In this document: positions 36,501-36,961 of the stretch, piece after piece
How positions within the stretch are numbered: the first letter of the stretch is position 1
Layout of the letters: each line of letters begins with the position of its first letter
NCBI GenBank assembly: GCA_018608765.1
Contig: JABAYY010000078.1
Location: 1-36,961 of the forward strand
Direction of reading: 5' to 3'
DNA length: 36,961 bases
Origin: Flavobacteriaceae bacterium
Lineage (GTDB): Bacteria > Bacteroidota > Bacteroidia > Flavobacteriales > Flavobacteriaceae
The notes under the pieces: model-generated
The model's database searches: none
What the model was told of the DNA's origin: nothing
Seen by the model: only the letters and a program-made list of their open reading frames with translations
Translations under genes and position numbers: made by a program

Positions 36501-36961
36501 TGCAGACACCAATTCATCCCCCGTTACAAGTCCTTACACGAGCATCATTCCAGATGAGCAAACACTTTTCATACGTTTAGAAAACACCACCACCGGCTGT
36601 TTTGACACCACCACATTAGAACTACTAGTTGACCCCCTTCCAGTAGTTCCCACCATTACAGACTATGAATTATGTGACGACACCAATGCAGGTGATTTAC
36701 AAGAACTCTTTGATTTAAGTACCAAGGACACAGAAATCATCAACGGTCAAAATGTAAGTGTCACTTACTACGAAACCGAAACCGATGCGCTCAATAATAT
36801 AAATGAACTGACAGGACTGTACCAAAACACCTCCAGTCCACAAACCCTCCATGTAGCCCTTACAGATTTAACCACAGGCTGTCGCATCACAGGGAGTTTT
36901 ACACTTATTGTCAATCCACTGCCAAGCACCGTTACCATGACAGCTTTGTCTATATGTGATG
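33586..36961 (+). CDS. Large multidomain repeat-containing surface protein (5' part, runs off right edge)
   Basis: The frame is open from ATG 33586 to the window end (1125 codons, no stop). A signal peptide (residues 1-19, ending LTAQ) precedes a CUB-like region (~30-145, CSGTFVDTGGATGPYSGNES). A PKD domain (~170-245, YEWDLGDGTTQAGQTAVFSY) follows, then a proprotein-convertase P-domain-like region (~310-466, LDIEIISPTGELVRL and LNGSWTIRITDNIGQDNGY). An Ig-like stretch leads into tandem repeats whose first cysteines are at residues 547, 645, 745, 842, 936, 1030 and 1124. Each repeat reads roughly CDDDxDGxxxFDL, YHETxxDADxxxxPLxSPYTN, (F/I)xRLExxxxxCF and VxPLP. This architecture is common in flavobacterial proteins exported by the T9SS, usually with a type B C-terminal sorting domain. 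That domain would be beyond the window, so the T9SS assignment is an inference. It is probably an adhesin-like cell-surface protein. Confidence 0.88.
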   Translation, partial: MRKLVLLFSILFSVSLTAQVFVIEDGVTINSCSGTFVDTGGATGPYSGNESITYVICPETAGQLVQLDFTAFATQAGADVMAIYNADDALDATTLFGNFSGTTAASSPGFVSATQDNVSGCITIVFTSSGGVNDTGWVADISCFEPCQTIVSVLDSSSPESNDDGYIQVCPNEEITLTGSGQFSTSGDGATYEWDLGDGTTQAGQTAVFSYDTPGVYLVNLDITDTNTSVDEGGCKNTNLINQVIQVALPTDFTGTAATDSTICFGDSTTINGVANVVPFLNECTPPESEVTFLPDGSGAVYETEIIVDCFESDQTLDDINQLIEICLVMEHSYLGDLDIEIISPTGELVRLHDQGGGSANLGIPWATAAVDGQSNILTPGVGFQYCFIPGNAFPTLVGGIQPDEMFVSGDGPATYSDSFVPEGTYSSVNSLNGLIGSSLNGSWTIRITDNIGQDNGYIFSWVLNFDPTIQPPDLSFTPTMVSESWDDDSSIINTEGNTITVQPSAEGVFCYTYRALDDFGCEYSEEVCIEVSPELVYAAPDDLFVCNTGTAFGVFDLTENDAIIYAPTTNQGDFVLTYHETQANADADSNPISAADVVAFSGTDGQIIYARFEYKTSGCYETVSFTLNLLDQPLIFLPTDMVVCDDISNDGSESFDLSSQTLDILGAQLPENYSVSYYISFEDADAGTNNLSSPYDNISSPEPIYVRVEANAGAGCYIADVNPVFNLVVNHKANASGLTNLQTCDDDLDGFMTFDLEQQTTLVLGDQIDSDFTVTYHETEVDADSGSNPLTSPFTNTIANQQTIFTRVEEIGLEACYETTQFDVIVNPLPSTVTMTALSICDDDADGLGLFTLTTKDTEALNGQTGIAVSYHETQGDADTNTSPLASPYTNTIGNSQIIIIRLENTTTNCFSTMPLELRVNPLPIANAIGTQTICDDDYDGLATFDFTGIDLIVAGTQLEMVVSYHETQGDADTNSSPVTSPYTSIIPDEQTLFIRLENTTTGCFDTTTLELLVDPLPVVPTITDYELCDDTNAGDLQELFDLSTKDTEIINGQNVSVTYYETETDALNNINELTGLYQNTSSPQTLHVALTDLTTGCRITGSFTLIVNPLPSTVTMTALSICD
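36061..36115 (+). repeat. First copy of a 55-bp exact duplication
   Basis: This segment, encoding IVNPLPSTVTMTALSICD at a repeat-unit junction, is identical base for base to 36907-36961. The offset is 846 bp, which is three 282-bp units. Confidence 0.95.
36907..36961 (+). repeat. Second copy of the 55-bp exact duplication (truncated by window end)
   Basis: It is identical to 36061-36115 up to the last base of the window, so the real length of the identity is at least 55 bp. The left boundary of identity is sharp, since the preceding codons differ (TQFDV in one, SFTL in the other). Confidence 0.95.

Larger units (their letters stand above)
35224..36961 (+). repeat. In-frame tandem repeat array of 94-100-residue units
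   Basis: Taking the cysteine codon of the CDD motif as the marker, units begin at 35224, 35518, 35818, 36109, 36391, 36673 and 36955. The spacings are 294, 300, 291, 282, 282 and 282 bp. The four rightmost markers are thus exactly 94 codons apart, and similarity between units is visible at the DNA level. The array continues past the window. Confidence 0.9.

Noticed and set aside
35224-36961. CRISPR-like periodic repeats
   Set aside because: The period is 282-300 bp, in frame with a single long protein. Units differ throughout, and no short identical repeats with unique spacers exist.

Overview
This is an AT-rich chromosomal segment of a member of the Bacteroidota, very probably family Flavobacteriaceae. 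The evidence is the type IX secretion (T9SS) and gliding genes porV, porU and gldJ side by side, a fused SecDF, Bacteroidota-type promoter boxes (TAnnTTTG, sometimes with TTG/TTA about 19 bp upstream), no consistent Shine-Dalgarno sequences, and a large repetitive secreted protein of flavobacterial type. I cannot name the genus from the sequence.

Layout. Positions 1-6234 (minus strand) hold porU and porV, a terminator, cytidine deaminase, and the start of pdhA, which runs off the left edge. gldJ is divergent from porU, and murF follows after a terminator. A tRNA-Val(GAC) lies tail-to-tail with murF. Then come a YwaF-like membrane protein, a secreted M28 peptidase, an SDR oxidoreductase and the ffh-folD pair (9.7-14.5 kb). 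From 17.4 back to 14.5 kb a tightly packed minus-strand cluster encodes an unknown lipoprotein, a cupin, an alpha/beta hydrolase, the RluF-type pseudouridine synthase and a VOC-fold protein. queE (plus) is convergent with a DUF2911 gene, which is followed by an unknown secreted protein. A 520-bp gene-free stretch with phased repeats and foldable sequence precedes asnB. gyrB, a DUF6588-like beta-barrel gene and mdh form one probable operon (22.1-26.1 kb), and secDF has its own promoter. A small winged-helix gene remnant with a 10-bp tandem repeat lies beyond the secDF terminator. folE, cysS, yidD and lgt run leftward from 32.9 kb. From 33.1 kb to the right edge there is a small secreted protein translationally coupled to a very large cell-surface protein. 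That protein has CUB-like, PKD and P-domain-like regions followed by about 94-residue repeats, and it is cut off by the window end.

How the genes work together. Most of the window is housekeeping: cell wall, SRP and Sec export, lipoprotein modification, folate, queuosine, tRNA charging, DNA topology and central carbon metabolism. The common thread is protein export. Ffh, SecDF, YidD and Lgt serve the inner membrane. PorU/PorV process and attach T9SS cargo, and GldJ belongs to the linked gliding machinery. The large repeat protein at the right end is a plausible T9SS client, although its C-terminal sorting domain is outside the window.

I found no defence system, prophage, insertion sequence or CRISPR array. 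The least explained parts are the repeat protein with its small partner, the phased repeats and foldable region upstream of asnB, the wHTH remnant, and a REP-like hairpin at 18.95 kb.
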